Positions 45,935-56,201 of a DNA stretch of 64,000 nt are shown here, in pieces. Every line of letters starts with the position of its first letter. Positions within the stretch are counted from its first letter, which is position 1. Made by a program: the position numbers and the translations under genes. Source of the stretch: Methanobrevibacter sp. TLL-48-HuF1 (GTDB taxonomy: Archaea > Methanobacteriota > Methanobacteria > Methanobacteriales > Methanobacteriaceae); NCBI RefSeq assembly GCF_023617305.1, contig NZ_CP081485.1, positions 1,602,501 to 1,666,500 of the forward strand, written 5' to 3'. The notes below the pieces were generated by a model. That model was not told the origin of the DNA. It made no database searches and saw nothing but the letters and a program-made list of their open reading frames with translations.

Positions 45935-48900
45935 ATGGTTATGGAGTGTCCAATATGTTCTAAAGTTTTAAATAATGAAGAAATTTGCCCATATTGTGGA
46001 ACTAATATTAATGAGGATATTTTTGTTGATTTTACATCATTTCAAAAACTTAAAAATTCATTTTCAGGTACTTTCGGTAAAGGTTTGTCTAAAAGCGATA
46101 AAAAAGATTTAAATGAATTTTTATTAAATAATGAAAGCAAAATAGCTGATTTTATAAGTAAATATCAGAGTTCTTTTGAAAATTTGGTTTTGGATATTCC
46201 AGCTATTAAGGAAGAAAATAAGTCTATTTATGAAATGATTTGTAAATTAACTGATTATTTTGAAGAAAAGAAGTTTAATTTATCTATAAATCAAAGAAAG
46301 TCTTGTTATACATTTAAAAGAATTTATGATGAATTAGCAGATATTATTCCTAAAAAGAATAATGAATACTGTATTAATACATTTGACAGCATTAAATTAA
46401 ATTTAGAAAAGTTAAATGATTTTTTTTCAGTTTCAATTCCTAATGAACGCATTTCTAAAGATAAATTATCTTATAAAAATCAGTTTAAAGATAATTATGA
46501 TTTAATTAAGCCAATTAAAGATTATGCTTTAAATAATTCAGATGTTTTTAATGAATTTCAGGAGGAAATTATATCTAATTTTATTTCAAATTTCGATAAC
46601 TTTAACCAGAATGTAGATGATTTAAACAATAATTATGATATGGACCAAAAGTTAAATTTAATAATAAAATTATCTTCTGAAATTTCAAGGTCCAATAATC
46701 TTGATGAGCTTCTAAAAGAAAAAGAAAATTATAAAGGGCTTTATAATTTAGCTATTGAAATGCTTGATGATAATGAGTCATTTTATTATTTAAAAAATAA
46801 GATTGAACTTAACAGAAATAATTTACACAATTTCAAAAAGGCTTATAAAAAATTAAACAGTAAAATAAAATTGCTTCGATCTGAAAATTGGATTAAAGAT
46901 AATTTTAACATATTGGAATCTATAAAAAATTATGAAACTAAATTTCCTAAAGAGTTTATAGATAATTTTAAATTTAAAGAATTATGCTCTGATTTTAAAA
47001 TGGTCCTAGTTAATGTAGATTGTATCCTGAATAATGATATTAATATTAGCAATCAATATAAAAATTTATTAAATGATTTTATAAAATATTATATGAAATT
47101 TCCATATATTGTTGAAGAATCTAATTGTTATTTTAAAATTAATAGTAAAACAGCTAATTTTAACAATATTAAACATTTCAAATCAGAAATTTTGCATAAA
47201 TTTGAAAATAATTTATCGTTTAAGTATGATTGTATAAAAAATGATTATGAATTATTGGATAATAAACTTGATGATGCCATATATGTTGATGATAATTGGA
47301 GTAATTTAGTTTATTTCAATGGCTTAAAAAAGTCTTCCAGTATAAAAATAACTGACAAAAAGAGTTTTGAGAAAAAATATGCTGATTTGAATGAAAAAGT
47401 TATTAATGTTCAGGAGTTTATAACTGATGATAATAAAATAGACATTGATGATTTTATTTTTAATTTTTCACATATTGCAGAGTATATTGATGAAATTAAT
47501 TTTCATTATGAGTTAAATTCATATCTGATTAAAATTAATAAAATTGAGCAGGTTTGTGAGTTAGATGATCTTGTAAATCAGCTATTGGAATTTAAGGAAG
47601 CTTATATTTATTCAAAAGATGCAATTGCCAATTTTTCAAAATGGTTATCTAAAAAGAATGAAGAAATATTGATTGATTTTATAGATTATTATGATTCTTT
47701 AGATGCTAAGATTCAAGAGAAGAGGAAAGAACAGATTAAGAAGTGGTTGAATGATAATAGAAGTGATTTTGTTAGGTTTAATGCTTTGAGGGATTCTGAG
47801 ATTACTGGTCATCTTGATGCTGATGTAATTAGGGAAGATTATAAGCAGTTGTATGGTGTCTGTCTTGATTTAAATTGGGATTTACTTGATATTGATGATT
47901 TTAAGTTAGTTAATGAATTTAAATCTAATTATGAGGGTATTGATGCTATTGTTTCTTATTTGAATAATCGTTTTGATATTAAAGATTTTTTAGGTTCTGT
48001 TTCTGGTTTTGTTTTAGGTAGTTCTGTTGATGTTTTGGAAAAGCAGAAGGAAGATTTTAAAGTTTTCTTTGATAAATGTGATTCTTTTGTTTCACGTGTT
48101 AGTGATGATTTGTTAGAGTCTGAAAAAGTTAAGATTAATGAGTTTAAGGATGTTTATTCTTCTATTGATGGTAAAATTTATAAAATTAAAGTTCATAACT
48201 GGTTGGATTTTAATAAAAATAAATTAGCAGATTTTAATAATGAAATGAGTGAAGAAATTTCTGCTTTTATTTTGGATGATGATGTTGAAGATTTAAAAAA
48301 GCAAACTGAAGGTTTGTATAATAAGATTGTTGAATTTAGAGATAATTGTCCTTTTTTATCTCAGGATGAGGTTGTGTCTTCTTTTGTTTATAATTTTGAA
48401 AATTTAGATGATATAATTGCTGATAAGAATTGTAAATTTAGGATTAAACAAATTTTAAACGAAGTAAATAAGAGAGATTTTGAAAATGGTTCTCCTGAGT
48501 TTTTGGAAAAACAAAAAGAGCTGTTTTCTAAGTATTATGTTATTTCCAAAAGAATCATTGATTCATTTGATGATAAAATTACTGATTCTCAAAAAGATGA
48601 ATTTTTAAAGTTTATTGAAGAATATGGTAATTTAGATAATGAAATTTGTAATTTGAGAATAGCTTCTTTTTTTAATAAACATTTAAAAGAAATTAATGAA
48701 TTTATTCTGTTTACAAAAGGAACTAAAAAATATGAAATTTCTGATAGGAACAGAGATGATTGTAAAAAAGGGGTTAATTATCTTTATGATATTCTTTTAA
48801 AAATTAGAGATGTTTTTAACCAAAATCCCAATATTAAACAAAATAGGAAAAATTTAACATTGGAATTCATTGAAATATATGAAAATTTCGAGAATATAGT

Positions 48901-51900
48901 TCAAAGAATTAATTATCAGACATGGTTTTCTAATAATTTAAATGATATTAACAATTTCATAGGTATAAAATCTAAAACTATCACTTCTTATATATTTGAA
49001 GAAGAAAAAGACACTTTAAAAGCATCTGAAGACTGTTATAATAAATTAAATGAAATAGTTGATTTTCATAATAATGTATTTCCATCAAATCTTGATTTAG
49101 ATATTATATGTGAATTTATTGAGGATTATGATAATTATGATGATATAATTACCAGATTAAATGTTGAGTTTTTCTTTAAGGATAATTATGAAATTATTTT
49201 GTGGGGTGCATCTTTGAATAATGTTAATCCTTTTTATTTTATAAAAAATGAAGAAAAGGAAAGGTATAAAATATCTATTCAAAAAATTTATTCAAATTTA
49301 ACTAAAGTTAAACAGTATTGTGTCAAAAAACATATTTTCAGCGATGATAAACTTGATTTGATGGAAGATGTTATCAGAAACTATGAGAATATTGATGATT
49401 TGGTAATTAGATGGAATGTAAGTTACTATTTAAATGCTGTTGTTAAAAAATTTGCTAAAATCGGAGAATATGCTCCGGATAATTATTTTTCTCATAACTG
49501 GAAAGAGAAATTGTTGCTTTGGCATAAAAACGCAATTCCTAAAGTTAAAAAATTTAAAGAAGATTATGCAGAATACATTTCTTCAGAAGATGAAAAATTT
49601 TTTGAAAAATTTTATAATAAACCTCAAACTTTTGAAATGGACACTAAACAAGCTAATGAATTGTATATAAATCAGGAATTAAACGACAACTCTGATTTAT
49701 TTGATGATTTAGATGGAAAATCATTAGATTCTCAACAAAGAAACGCTATTGTTGTTGATGAAGATGCAGTAAGAGTTATTGCAGGTGCTGGAAGCGGTAA
49801 GACATTTACAATTCAAGGTAAAGTTAGATATTTAACTGAAAAAAGAGATGTTGATCCTAGTGAGATTTTAGCAATTTCATTTTCCAATGCATCTGTTAAT
49901 GATTTGGAAGAAAGAATTGCTGAACCGATTGATATTAAAACATTTCATAAAGTTGGAAAAGATATTTTAACACAGTATAATCAGTATTCTAGACAGGATA
50001 CTTCTGCTCTTAAACGTATTATTAAAAGATATTTAACTAAAAAAGCATTGAAAAGTGAGGATATAAGTAAAAAGTTAATTGAATTTTTCAGTTTTTATAT
50101 AAATGTCCCTCCATCTGAAGAGGATATTAAATATGAAGGGGATTTGCTTGACTGGCAGGAAGGAGTAGATTTCTCAACATTAAAAAGACGGTTTAAAAAT
50201 AAACAGAGGGAAACATTAAACAATGAGATTGTAAGAAGTTATGAAGAGTTATATATAGCTAATTTCCTGTTTATTCATGGAATTAATTATACTTATGAAA
50301 AGATTTATTCATATCCTAATAAAAACTTTGAAAGAGAATTTAATAAATTTAAAGAATTTTTATTTTCTTTTGATGAAGAGATTCCTGATGAATTAAAAAA
50401 TGATATTGCAAAGGGTTTGCTTAATTTAACAGATATCTGTGAGGAATATGAAATTAAAGATTATTTTCCTGATTTTTACTTGAATGATTATAATATTTAT
50501 ATAGAACATTTTGGATTAAACCGTAACTGTGAAAATCATTTAATTGGTGGAAAATCATCTGAAGAATACGTTAAAGAAATGGAATGGAAAAGGAAAGTAC
50601 ATAAAAAATATGAAACTACTTTAATTGAAACTTTTTCATATTATCAATCAGAAAACAGATTGTTAACACGTTTGGCAGAAAAATTACAAGCTCAAGGTGT
50701 TGAATTTAATGAAATTGATTATAGGCAAGTTTATGCAATATTATTGGAAAATAAAACTATAAAAGAATGGGAAGATTTCATTGTATTGTTAAAGACATTT
50801 ATTGAGTTATTTAAAGGAAACAATTATGATGGAGATAAATTTAAAGAATTCTATGAATATGTTGATGGATTTAAAAGTAGTTTTTCAAAAGATAGGACAA
50901 TAGCATTTTTAAAAATTGTTGAAGAGATTTACAATGACTATGAAGCATATTTATTAAAAATTAAAAAAATTGATTTTAATGATATGATTAATAAAGCTAG
51001 TGATTGTATTGTGAAAAATGGGTTGAATTTACCTTATAAATATATAATTGTTGATGAATATCAGGACACTTCATTTACTAGATATAATTTGTTAAGAAAT
51101 ATCTGTGATAATATTGGTGCCAAGATAATGGTTGTAGGTGATGATTGGCAATCTATTTACAGTTTCAGCGGTTGTGATGTAAATATTTTTACCAAATTTG
51201 ATAATTTCTTTGATGTTTGTGAAACCCGATATGTTGAAAAAACATACAGGAATTCTCAACAGTTAATTGATGCTTCAAGTAACTTTGTAATGAAAAATCC
51301 CGATCAATCTAGAAAGGAATTAAAATCTTCTAAATCATTGGAATGTCCAATTAAAATTGTTAAGTTTGATAATGATTTTGATGAAATATTAAAATTCGAA
51401 TTGATAATAAAAAATATCATAAATCAATCAAAGTTTGAAAACAAAAAGATTCTGATTTTAGGTAGGAATAATAAGGACATATTTAATTTGCTGAAGAATT
51501 TCAATGTAAAAAATGAAGACGGAAAAAGAAAATTTGAAATTTTGGGAGATGAAGATAAATTAAGAAGAGATAAATTTGTAAAAATTGTTTATAGGTATAA
51601 TCCGGATGTTAACATTGAATATCGTACTGTTCATCAGTCTAAAGGTTTAGAATGTGATAATGTAATTTTGATAAATTTGAAAAATTGGAAGGCAGGTTTT
51701 CCAAATAAAATGGTTGATGATCCTGTTTTAAATTTTGTTAAAAGGAATGGGGATTCTTTTAGTTATGCTGAAGAAAGAAGATTGTTTTATGTTGCATTAA
51801 CTAGAACAAAAAACAATGTTTATCTGTTAGCTCCTTATTTTAAAAGTTCTGTTTTCATTCAGGAGCTGGAAAATGATGTAAATGTTGAATTGCTTAATTT

Positions 51901-52390
51901 GGAAAATAATAAGCTTGAAACTCTTAAAAATATTGAAAAAAATGGTGAACGTTATGCGATTCCAACTAAATTAAAATGTCCTGTTTGTAAAACAGGTATA
52001 GTTTTGCTGGAATCTTTTTGGAATAATGGTAAACTTAATAGGGTCCTTAAATGTTCTCATAATATGGCACCTCCATTTAATCGATGTAATTGGAAAGGGG
52101 GTTATTATGGAAGTGAACTTAAGGATTTAGATGATATAAAACATTGTCCGAACTGTGATGGAATACTTATAAAACGTCGCAGACATAGTGACGGGCATCC
52201 ATTTTTAGGATGTACAAATTTTAAAGAAACAGGATGTAGGGGAAAAAGTAAACTTGAGTATATTGGTAAAAACTGTCCTAAGTGTAGTAAACCTCTTGTA
52301 AAAAGGCATAATGGTGAAGATAATAGTTTATTTATAGGGTGCAGTGGTTTTCCTAAATGTAGACACACAGAACCATTTGAAGAAAAATAG
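45935..52390 (+). CDS. Giant SF1 helicase with helical repeats, nuclease-like insert and zinc ribbons
   Basis: A 2151-residue protein. An N-terminal zinc ribbon (CPICSKVL, CPYCGT) is followed by about 1200 helical residues with tandem degenerate repeats of about 80 residues (about 560-1230). The helicase begins at LDSQQRNAIVV (about 1264): Walker A GAGSGKT (about 1285), VDEYQDT (about 1706), GDDWQSIYSF (about 1734), TVHQSKGLE (about 1897), YVALTRTKN (about 1951), all as in UvrD/HelD helicases. Inside domain 1B is a nuclease-like block: EELYIANFLF (about 1435), PDFYL (about 1512) and YIEHFG (about 1523). Three topoisomerase-type zinc ribbons end the protein (from about 2015, 2070, 2112). DNA repair or defence is inferred; the architecture is not one I can name. 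GAGGGAT precedes the ATG. Confidence 0.88.
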   Translation: MVMECPICSKVLNNEEICPYCGTNINEDIFVDFTSFQKLKNSFSGTFGKGLSKSDKKDLNEFLLNNESKIADFISKYQSSFENLVLDIPAIKEENKSIYEMICKLTDYFEEKKFNLSINQRKSCYTFKRIYDELADIIPKKNNEYCINTFDSIKLNLEKLNDFFSVSIPNERISKDKLSYKNQFKDNYDLIKPIKDYALNNSDVFNEFQEEIISNFISNFDNFNQNVDDLNNNYDMDQKLNLIIKLSSEISRSNNLDELLKEKENYKGLYNLAIEMLDDNESFYYLKNKIELNRNNLHNFKKAYKKLNSKIKLLRSENWIKDNFNILESIKNYETKFPKEFIDNFKFKELCSDFKMVLVNVDCILNNDINISNQYKNLLNDFIKYYMKFPYIVEESNCYFKINSKTANFNNIKHFKSEILHKFENNLSFKYDCIKNDYELLDNKLDDAIYVDDNWSNLVYFNGLKKSSSIKITDKKSFEKKYADLNEKVINVQEFITDDNKIDIDDFIFNFSHIAEYIDEINFHYELNSYLIKINKIEQVCELDDLVNQLLEFKEAYIYSKDAIANFSKWLSKKNEEILIDFIDYYDSLDAKIQEKRKEQIKKWLNDNRSDFVRFNALRDSEITGHLDADVIREDYKQLYGVCLDLNWDLLDIDDFKLVNEFKSNYEGIDAIVSYLNNRFDIKDFLGSVSGFVLGSSVDVLEKQKEDFKVFFDKCDSFVSRVSDDLLESEKVKINEFKDVYSSIDGKIYKIKVHNWLDFNKNKLADFNNEMSEEISAFILDDDVEDLKKQTEGLYNKIVEFRDNCPFLSQDEVVSSFVYNFENLDDIIADKNCKFRIKQILNEVNKRDFENGSPEFLEKQKELFSKYYVISKRIIDSFDDKITDSQKDEFLKFIEEYGNLDNEICNLRIASFFNKHLKEINEFILFTKGTKKYEISDRNRDDCKKGVNYLYDILLKIRDVFNQNPNIKQNRKNLTLEFIEIYENFENIVQRINYQTWFSNNLNDINNFIGIKSKTITSYIFEEEKDTLKASEDCYNKLNEIVDFHNNVFPSNLDLDIICEFIEDYDNYDDIITRLNVEFFFKDNYEIILWGASLNNVNPFYFIKNEEKERYKISIQKIYSNLTKVKQYCVKKHIFSDDKLDLMEDVIRNYENIDDLVIRWNVSYYLNAVVKKFAKIGEYAPDNYFSHNWKEKLLLWHKNAIPKVKKFKEDYAEYISSEDEKFFEKFYNKPQTFEMDTKQANELYINQELNDNSDLFDDLDGKSLDSQQRNAIVVDEDAVRVIAGAGSGKTFTIQGKVRYLTEKRDVDPSEILAISFSNASVNDLEERIAEPIDIKTFHKVGKDILTQYNQYSRQDTSALKRIIKRYLTKKALKSEDISKKLIEFFSFYINVPPSEEDIKYEGDLLDWQEGVDFSTLKRRFKNKQRETLNNEIVRSYEELYIANFLFIHGINYTYEKIYSYPNKNFEREFNKFKEFLFSFDEEIPDELKNDIAKGLLNLTDICEEYEIKDYFPDFYLNDYNIYIEHFGLNRNCENHLIGGKSSEEYVKEMEWKRKVHKKYETTLIETFSYYQSENRLLTRLAEKLQAQGVEFNEIDYRQVYAILLENKTIKEWEDFIVLLKTFIELFKGNNYDGDKFKEFYEYVDGFKSSFSKDRTIAFLKIVEEIYNDYEAYLLKIKKIDFNDMINKASDCIVKNGLNLPYKYIIVDEYQDTSFTRYNLLRNICDNIGAKIMVVGDDWQSIYSFSGCDVNIFTKFDNFFDVCETRYVEKTYRNSQQLIDASSNFVMKNPDQSRKELKSSKSLECPIKIVKFDNDFDEILKFELIIKNIINQSKFENKKILILGRNNKDIFNLLKNFNVKNEDGKRKFEILGDEDKLRRDKFVKIVYRYNPDVNIEYRTVHQSKGLECDNVILINLKNWKAGFPNKMVDDPVLNFVKRNGDSFSYAEERRLFYVALTRTKNNVYLLAPYFKSSVFIQELENDVNVELLNLENNKLETLKNIEKNGERYAIPTKLKCPVCKTGIVLLESFWNNGKLNRVLKCSHNMAPPFNRCNWKGGYYGSELKDLDDIKHCPNCDGILIKRRRHSDGHPFLGCTNFKETGCRGKSKLEYIGKNCPKCSKPLVKRHNGEDNSLFIGCSGFPKCRHTEPFEEK

Positions 52391-52398
52391 ATGGGAAG

Positions 52399-54183
52399 CT
52401 AAAATGCCCCTCCACCTCCTCCACCGGAACCTCCACCAATGTCACCAAAGCCGGAGCTGTCAGTATTTGCATTTGCTGTTTGTATTCCTGTATCTATTGC
52501 AGTATGCATCATGTAATATCCTGTTCCATAATAATAGTATGAATCAAGATAATCGTCATCAATGTTTCCTTCACCAACATGGAGTTTCATGGATTCGTAA
52601 ACCTTATCAGCTACTCCAAGAGCTGTTGCATATACAAGGTATTGATTCCATATAACTATTGATTCCGGAGGGTGTTCTTTCATTAAACTATTGTCGCTTA
52701 AAAACTTCTTAAAGTTTTTCCACTTTAGCATATATACTCTGCCTTCTTTTGTCCATTGCCCAAAGATATCTTCAGGCAATATGTAAATCACAAATCCAGA
52801 AATGAATAAAAATACTGATCCTATAAGTCCGATTATTCCTCCTGTTGTATTTAAACCAGTTACCATATAGAATAATGCAGCAAACAGAACTCCAATAATT
52901 ATGCAGGCTATTGAATAGTAAAGAGCTATTTTATTTCCTTTATTATTAAAGAATTGCTTTAATCTGGATTTTGATAAATGTTCGTAGACAACATCATTTT
53001 TCCAGGATTTGATTCTGTTATTGAACCATTCTGCATTATGTTCATCAGATAAGTAATCTTTGACATTACTTAAATCCAAGAGATTATCTTTAGCTATTGT
53101 TTTGAAGATATCGAAAACATCTTTTTCATCTAATGTTAAGCTGCTGTAGTTTGTTTCATCTAATTCTATGATTAGATGTTTTTCTTCATTTGATTTAATT
53201 TTAAATATTTTACGATTGATTAAATCCATTATTGTAGCTTCAAATCCTTTTAAATCTGGAGTTCCAATATTGTCTCTTTTTTGGATTAATGCATTAACTA
53301 CAGCTGGAGGGTCGTTACTTGGAAGATCCCTTTCATAAATTCCTTCATAATTCACTTTAGGTTCCACGCCATATTTGCGGTAAATAAAAAATGGAATTAC
53401 TGGACTTATAATAAACAGTATTCCGATAAGTGATCCGATATTATCCCACATCTTTTCATTTGCCTGATAATCATTGTAGCGTTGTTCTATTTCTTTTTTA
53501 GCCGTTTTATCAATATGGATTGCATTTGGTGAGTTTTCAAAGTCGTTTTCAGGCATTAAAACTTCAATTTCGTAAAAGTTTCCGGAATCTATGTAATTGC
53601 TGGTTGAAGTTATTGTATTTCCATCTAATGAGCTGGTTTTGGTATATTTTGTAGGATTTAACCAGTACTCATTACCGTTATCATTAGGTAAATGTATAGT
53701 TGTTATTAATTCATCAACTCCAACTGCCCATTGGTCTCCCCAAAGCTGATATTGCAGGGATGCAGTATCCTGATAAACAGTCACTACATTTTTCATATCA
53801 TAGCTGATATGGACTTTAACATTTGTATCACTTATTGGCTGGGTTTTGGCAGCATCTGAATATAAATAAATTTTTATATGCTGAGTTCCATCTTCCTGAT
53901 GTTGCTCTACTTTTGTATAGGCACCTTCTGCTGATACATGAATATTTGAAATACTTTCTCCATCTTTTAGGGGAATATCTCTATAAACTCCATTAAATGT
54001 TCCGTCAAAGGAATAGTCAAAGGTTTCATTTATATGAAGCATTCCATTTGTATCAACTACAATGTCTACAAGTGCCTGTGTAATGGAATAGCTTCTGTCA
54101 TCGTCATCTGCATAAACGCAGGAGACTGTTGATGTTATTAAAAAAAGTAGAAGGAAGATGGTTATTATCTTTTTATTAACCAT
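52399..54183 (-). CDS. DUF2207 membrane protein with glycine-rich tail
   Basis: A 594-residue protein. A signal peptide (KKIITIFLLLFLITSTVS) leads into an extracytoplasmic DUF2207 domain (about 30-230) with INETFDYSFDGTFNGVYRDIPL. One membrane helix near 240-260, a cytoplasmic portion with two further helices (about 415-465), and a C-terminus GGGSGGGGGGAF complete it. DUF2207 proteins often pair with LemA, as here, where lemA is 14 bases upstream. Function is unknown; envelope maintenance is a guess. Confidence 0.87.
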   Translation of the reverse strand: MVNKKIITIFLLLFLITSTVSCVYADDDDRSYSITQALVDIVVDTNGMLHINETFDYSFDGTFNGVYRDIPLKDGESISNIHVSAEGAYTKVEQHQEDGTQHIKIYLYSDAAKTQPISDTNVKVHISYDMKNVVTVYQDTASLQYQLWGDQWAVGVDELITTIHLPNDNGNEYWLNPTKYTKTSSLDGNTITSTSNYIDSGNFYEIEVLMPENDFENSPNAIHIDKTAKKEIEQRYNDYQANEKMWDNIGSLIGILFIISPVIPFFIYRKYGVEPKVNYEGIYERDLPSNDPPAVVNALIQKRDNIGTPDLKGFEATIMDLINRKIFKIKSNEEKHLIIELDETNYSSLTLDEKDVFDIFKTIAKDNLLDLSNVKDYLSDEHNAEWFNNRIKSWKNDVVYEHLSKSRLKQFFNNKGNKIALYYSIACIIIGVLFAALFYMVTGLNTTGGIIGLIGSVFLFISGFVIYILPEDIFGQWTKEGRVYMLKWKNFKKFLSDNSLMKEHPPESIVIWNQYLVYATALGVADKVYESMKLHVGEGNIDDDYLDSYYYYGTGYYMMHTAIDTGIQTANANTDSSGFGDIGGGSGGGGGGAF

Positions 54184-54197
54184 GTATTTAATCTCCC

Positions 54198-54761
54198 TTA
54201 AAATTGCACTTTAGGTGCTTCTCTCTCACCACTGGCTATTTCAAAAAAGTCAGCTTCTTTAAAATTAAACATTCCTGCAATAATATTGCTTGGAAACTGT
54301 TCGCATTTGTTATTGTACATTAAAACAGCATCATTATAGAATTGTCTTGAGTAAGAGATTTTATCTTCAGTTTCTGTTATCTCTGATTGTAATTCTTTGA
54401 AATTCTGATCAGCTTTTAATTCAGGATAATTTTCAGCAATAGCGAATAATGATGTTAATGCACCTGTTAAAGCATTGTTAGCTTCACTAACTTCTTTAAC
54501 GCTGCTGGCATTCATCAAACCGCTTCTTGCTTTGGTTACATTTTCAAATACTCCTTTTTCATGACTTGCATAACCTTTAACAGTTTCAACAAGATTTGGT
54601 ATTAAGTCATTTCTCCTTTTGAGCTGAACATCAATTTGAGAATAACTGTTTTTAACTCTGTTTCTTGCATTAACAAGGCCATTATATCCACTAATAAGAT
54701 ATAACACAATAGCAAGTATGATTATTATAATTACTACTAAAATAATCATGGTTGTATCCAT
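54198..54761 (-). CDS. lemA: LemA family protein
   Basis: A 187-residue protein with one N-terminal membrane helix ([19 protein letters not shown]) and a helical-bundle domain: [45 protein letters not shown] and [17 protein letters not shown]. LemA proteins are common but without firm function. GGAG-type ribosome binding site upstream; first gene of an operon with the DUF2207 gene. Confidence 0.9.
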   Translation of the reverse strand: MDTTMIILVVIIIIILAIVLYLISGYNGLVNARNRVKNSYSQIDVQLKRRNDLIPNLVETVKGYASHEKGVFENVTKARSGLMNASSVKEVSEANNALTGALTSLFAIAENYPELKADQNFKELQSEITETEDKISYSRQFYNDAVLMYNNKCEQFPSNIIAGMFNFKEADFFEIASGEREAPKVQF

Positions 54762-54841
54762 ATTTTTTGCTCCTTTTTTATTAATTTATATATTGATTTA
54801 AGTTTTATTAATATGTTGTTAATGGATTGTATTATTTGTTA

Positions 54842-54860
54842 GACTCTGTTGAAATCCTAT
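54842..54860 (+). repeat. Left terminal inverted repeat of IS5-like element
   Basis: Perfect 19-bp inverted match to 56011-56029. It contains the transposase stop codon on the minus strand (54857-54859). Confidence 0.85.
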
Positions 54861-55677
54861 TTTTCTATTTTGATTGATTGAAGAATATTGTAAATTGTTG
54901 TTTTGAGTCTTGTTTCTTTGTTTTGTAGTCTTGTACTTTTACTTTTGTTGTTTCCGTTTAATTTTCTTTTTATAACACTAAATACGCTTTCTACATTGTT
55001 TCTTAGTGAGTATATTTCTTTGTTGAATGTTTTTTGGCTTAATCGTCTGTACCAACCGTGTCTGAAGTTGGATTTGAGTGGTATTTGGTCGGATGCTTTT
55101 ATTTCTTTGTTTATGCATTCCCTTATTTTTTCTGTGTCATATGCTTTGTCTGCTATTACATATTCCGGTTTATGTTTTTTTAAACTTCTAATGGATGCTA
55201 TTGCAAAGGTTGTATCGTGTTTAGGTCCTCTTGCTGCTTGTGAATACAATATTAATCTTGAATCAACATCGATTGCAATGTGTGATTTGGTGTAAGTGTT
55301 TTCGTTCGTTATTGCGTATTTTTGCGTAATAATTTGTCTGCATTGTCGCTAGTGAATCCAGTACCATCAAGAGCCACATATTTAACTTTAATTTCCAAAT
55401 TATTAAGTATTAATGTTGTTATTTTTTCAAACATGTTTGTAGGCATTCTTTTAAAGAATTTCTGCAATGTTGATGGATCCAGAGCATTTTTAATACTTAA
55501 ATAACTCCTTAATCTATCTGAAAACTCCAAATATTCACTTATTTGACGATAAGTTAATTTTAAATAAATTTTTAACACCAAAATAGTCAAAAGTGCAGGT
55601 TGAGAATATAATTGCTTCGAATAACGACTGGAATACTTATTTAAAGATAATTTAGCATAAACTATAGGTGTATTCAA
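54857..55677 (-). pseudogene. IS5-like DDE transposase broken by frameshifts
   Basis: Two fragments form one transposase. The upstream part (55677 to 55309) starts MNTPIVYAKLSLNKYSS and includes the first catalytic Asp region VALDGTGF. The downstream part (to 54857) has IADKAYDTEKIR with the second Asp and NNVESVFSVIKRK with the Glu. Between them the bases read YYAKIRNNERKH in a third frame. An extra base near 55332 and another near 55295 would explain both shifts. Removing both gives one protein of about 270 residues. The product is unlikely to be active as it stands. Confidence 0.8.
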
Positions 55678-56010
55678 TTAATTTAATCAATTCATTGGTC
55701 TTATAACAGTTTTTACTCTTATTTTTAATTTTTTTGAAAAATTTTCGTGTACTGCTTTTTGAACCCAAAATCCAAAAGAGTTTCATACTTTAAACGACTA
55801 ATTAATGATTGGAGAATGTTTATTTTCGTTGTTCATATATATAAATATTCTCCATTATACTATATAAAACTTATTAGAAACTATTTTTAAATATCGCTGA
55901 TTAATTTAAAATTATACTAAATTTAACAAATAAATAACAAGATATAATTAAAATAACTAAAAATTCTTCAAAAAATCATAGTCGATGTGCAACTTCAATT
56001 GTAAAAAATT
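55678..56010. other. Non-coding interior of IS5-like element
   Basis: No reading frame is seen in these 333 bases between the transposase start and the right inverted end. An imperfect inverted repeat, GGAGAATGTTTA (55811-55822) against TAAATATTCTCC (55842-55853), has 11 of 12 pairs and a 19-base loop. It could be a terminator that shields the transposase or a control site. Confidence 0.5.
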
Positions 56011-56029
56011 ATAGGATTTCAACAGAGTC
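56011..56029 (-). repeat. Right terminal inverted repeat of IS5-like element
   Basis: Perfect inverted partner of 54842-54860. Confidence 0.85.
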
Positions 56030-56146
56030 GAAAAATCAAAAAATCAAACCAAAAATAATATAACAAGCTTATTAGATAAAAAAATAATTAAAAAATTTCA
56101 TCAAAAAAATCTTAAGTTTCTAGGAATGTCGTATTATGAAAAATTT

Positions 56147-56156
56147 TATATACTAT
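56147..56156 (+). promoter_or_regulatory. TATA box of poly-G adhesin gene
   Basis: TTTATATACT lies about 50 bases before the ATG at 56202, giving an expected leader of about 20 bases. Confidence 0.45.
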
Positions 56157-56201
56157 TTTGTTGTTATATAAATATTAATAAATAGTTTGATGGTTATTTT
56201 T

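Larger units (their letters stand above)
54842..56029 (-). mobile_element. Decayed IS5-like element, 1188 bp, 19-bp perfect inverted ends
   Basis: GACTCTGTTGAAATCCTAT at 54842-54860 is matched exactly, inverted, at 56011-56029. Between them lies a broken transposase gene on the minus strand and about 330 bases without a gene. No convincing target duplication is seen outside the ends (TTGTTA on the left, GAAAAA on the right), which suggests age or rearrangement. The element separates the lemA operon from the adhesin genes. Confidence 0.82.

Noticed and set aside
54903-55295. Plus-strand frame inside the IS5-like element
   Set aside because: Antisense to the transposase fragments and hydrophobic, as is common for shadows of basic proteins.
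56030-56201. Target-site duplication next to the IS5-like element
   Set aside because: Bases outside the two 19-bp ends do not match beyond chance.
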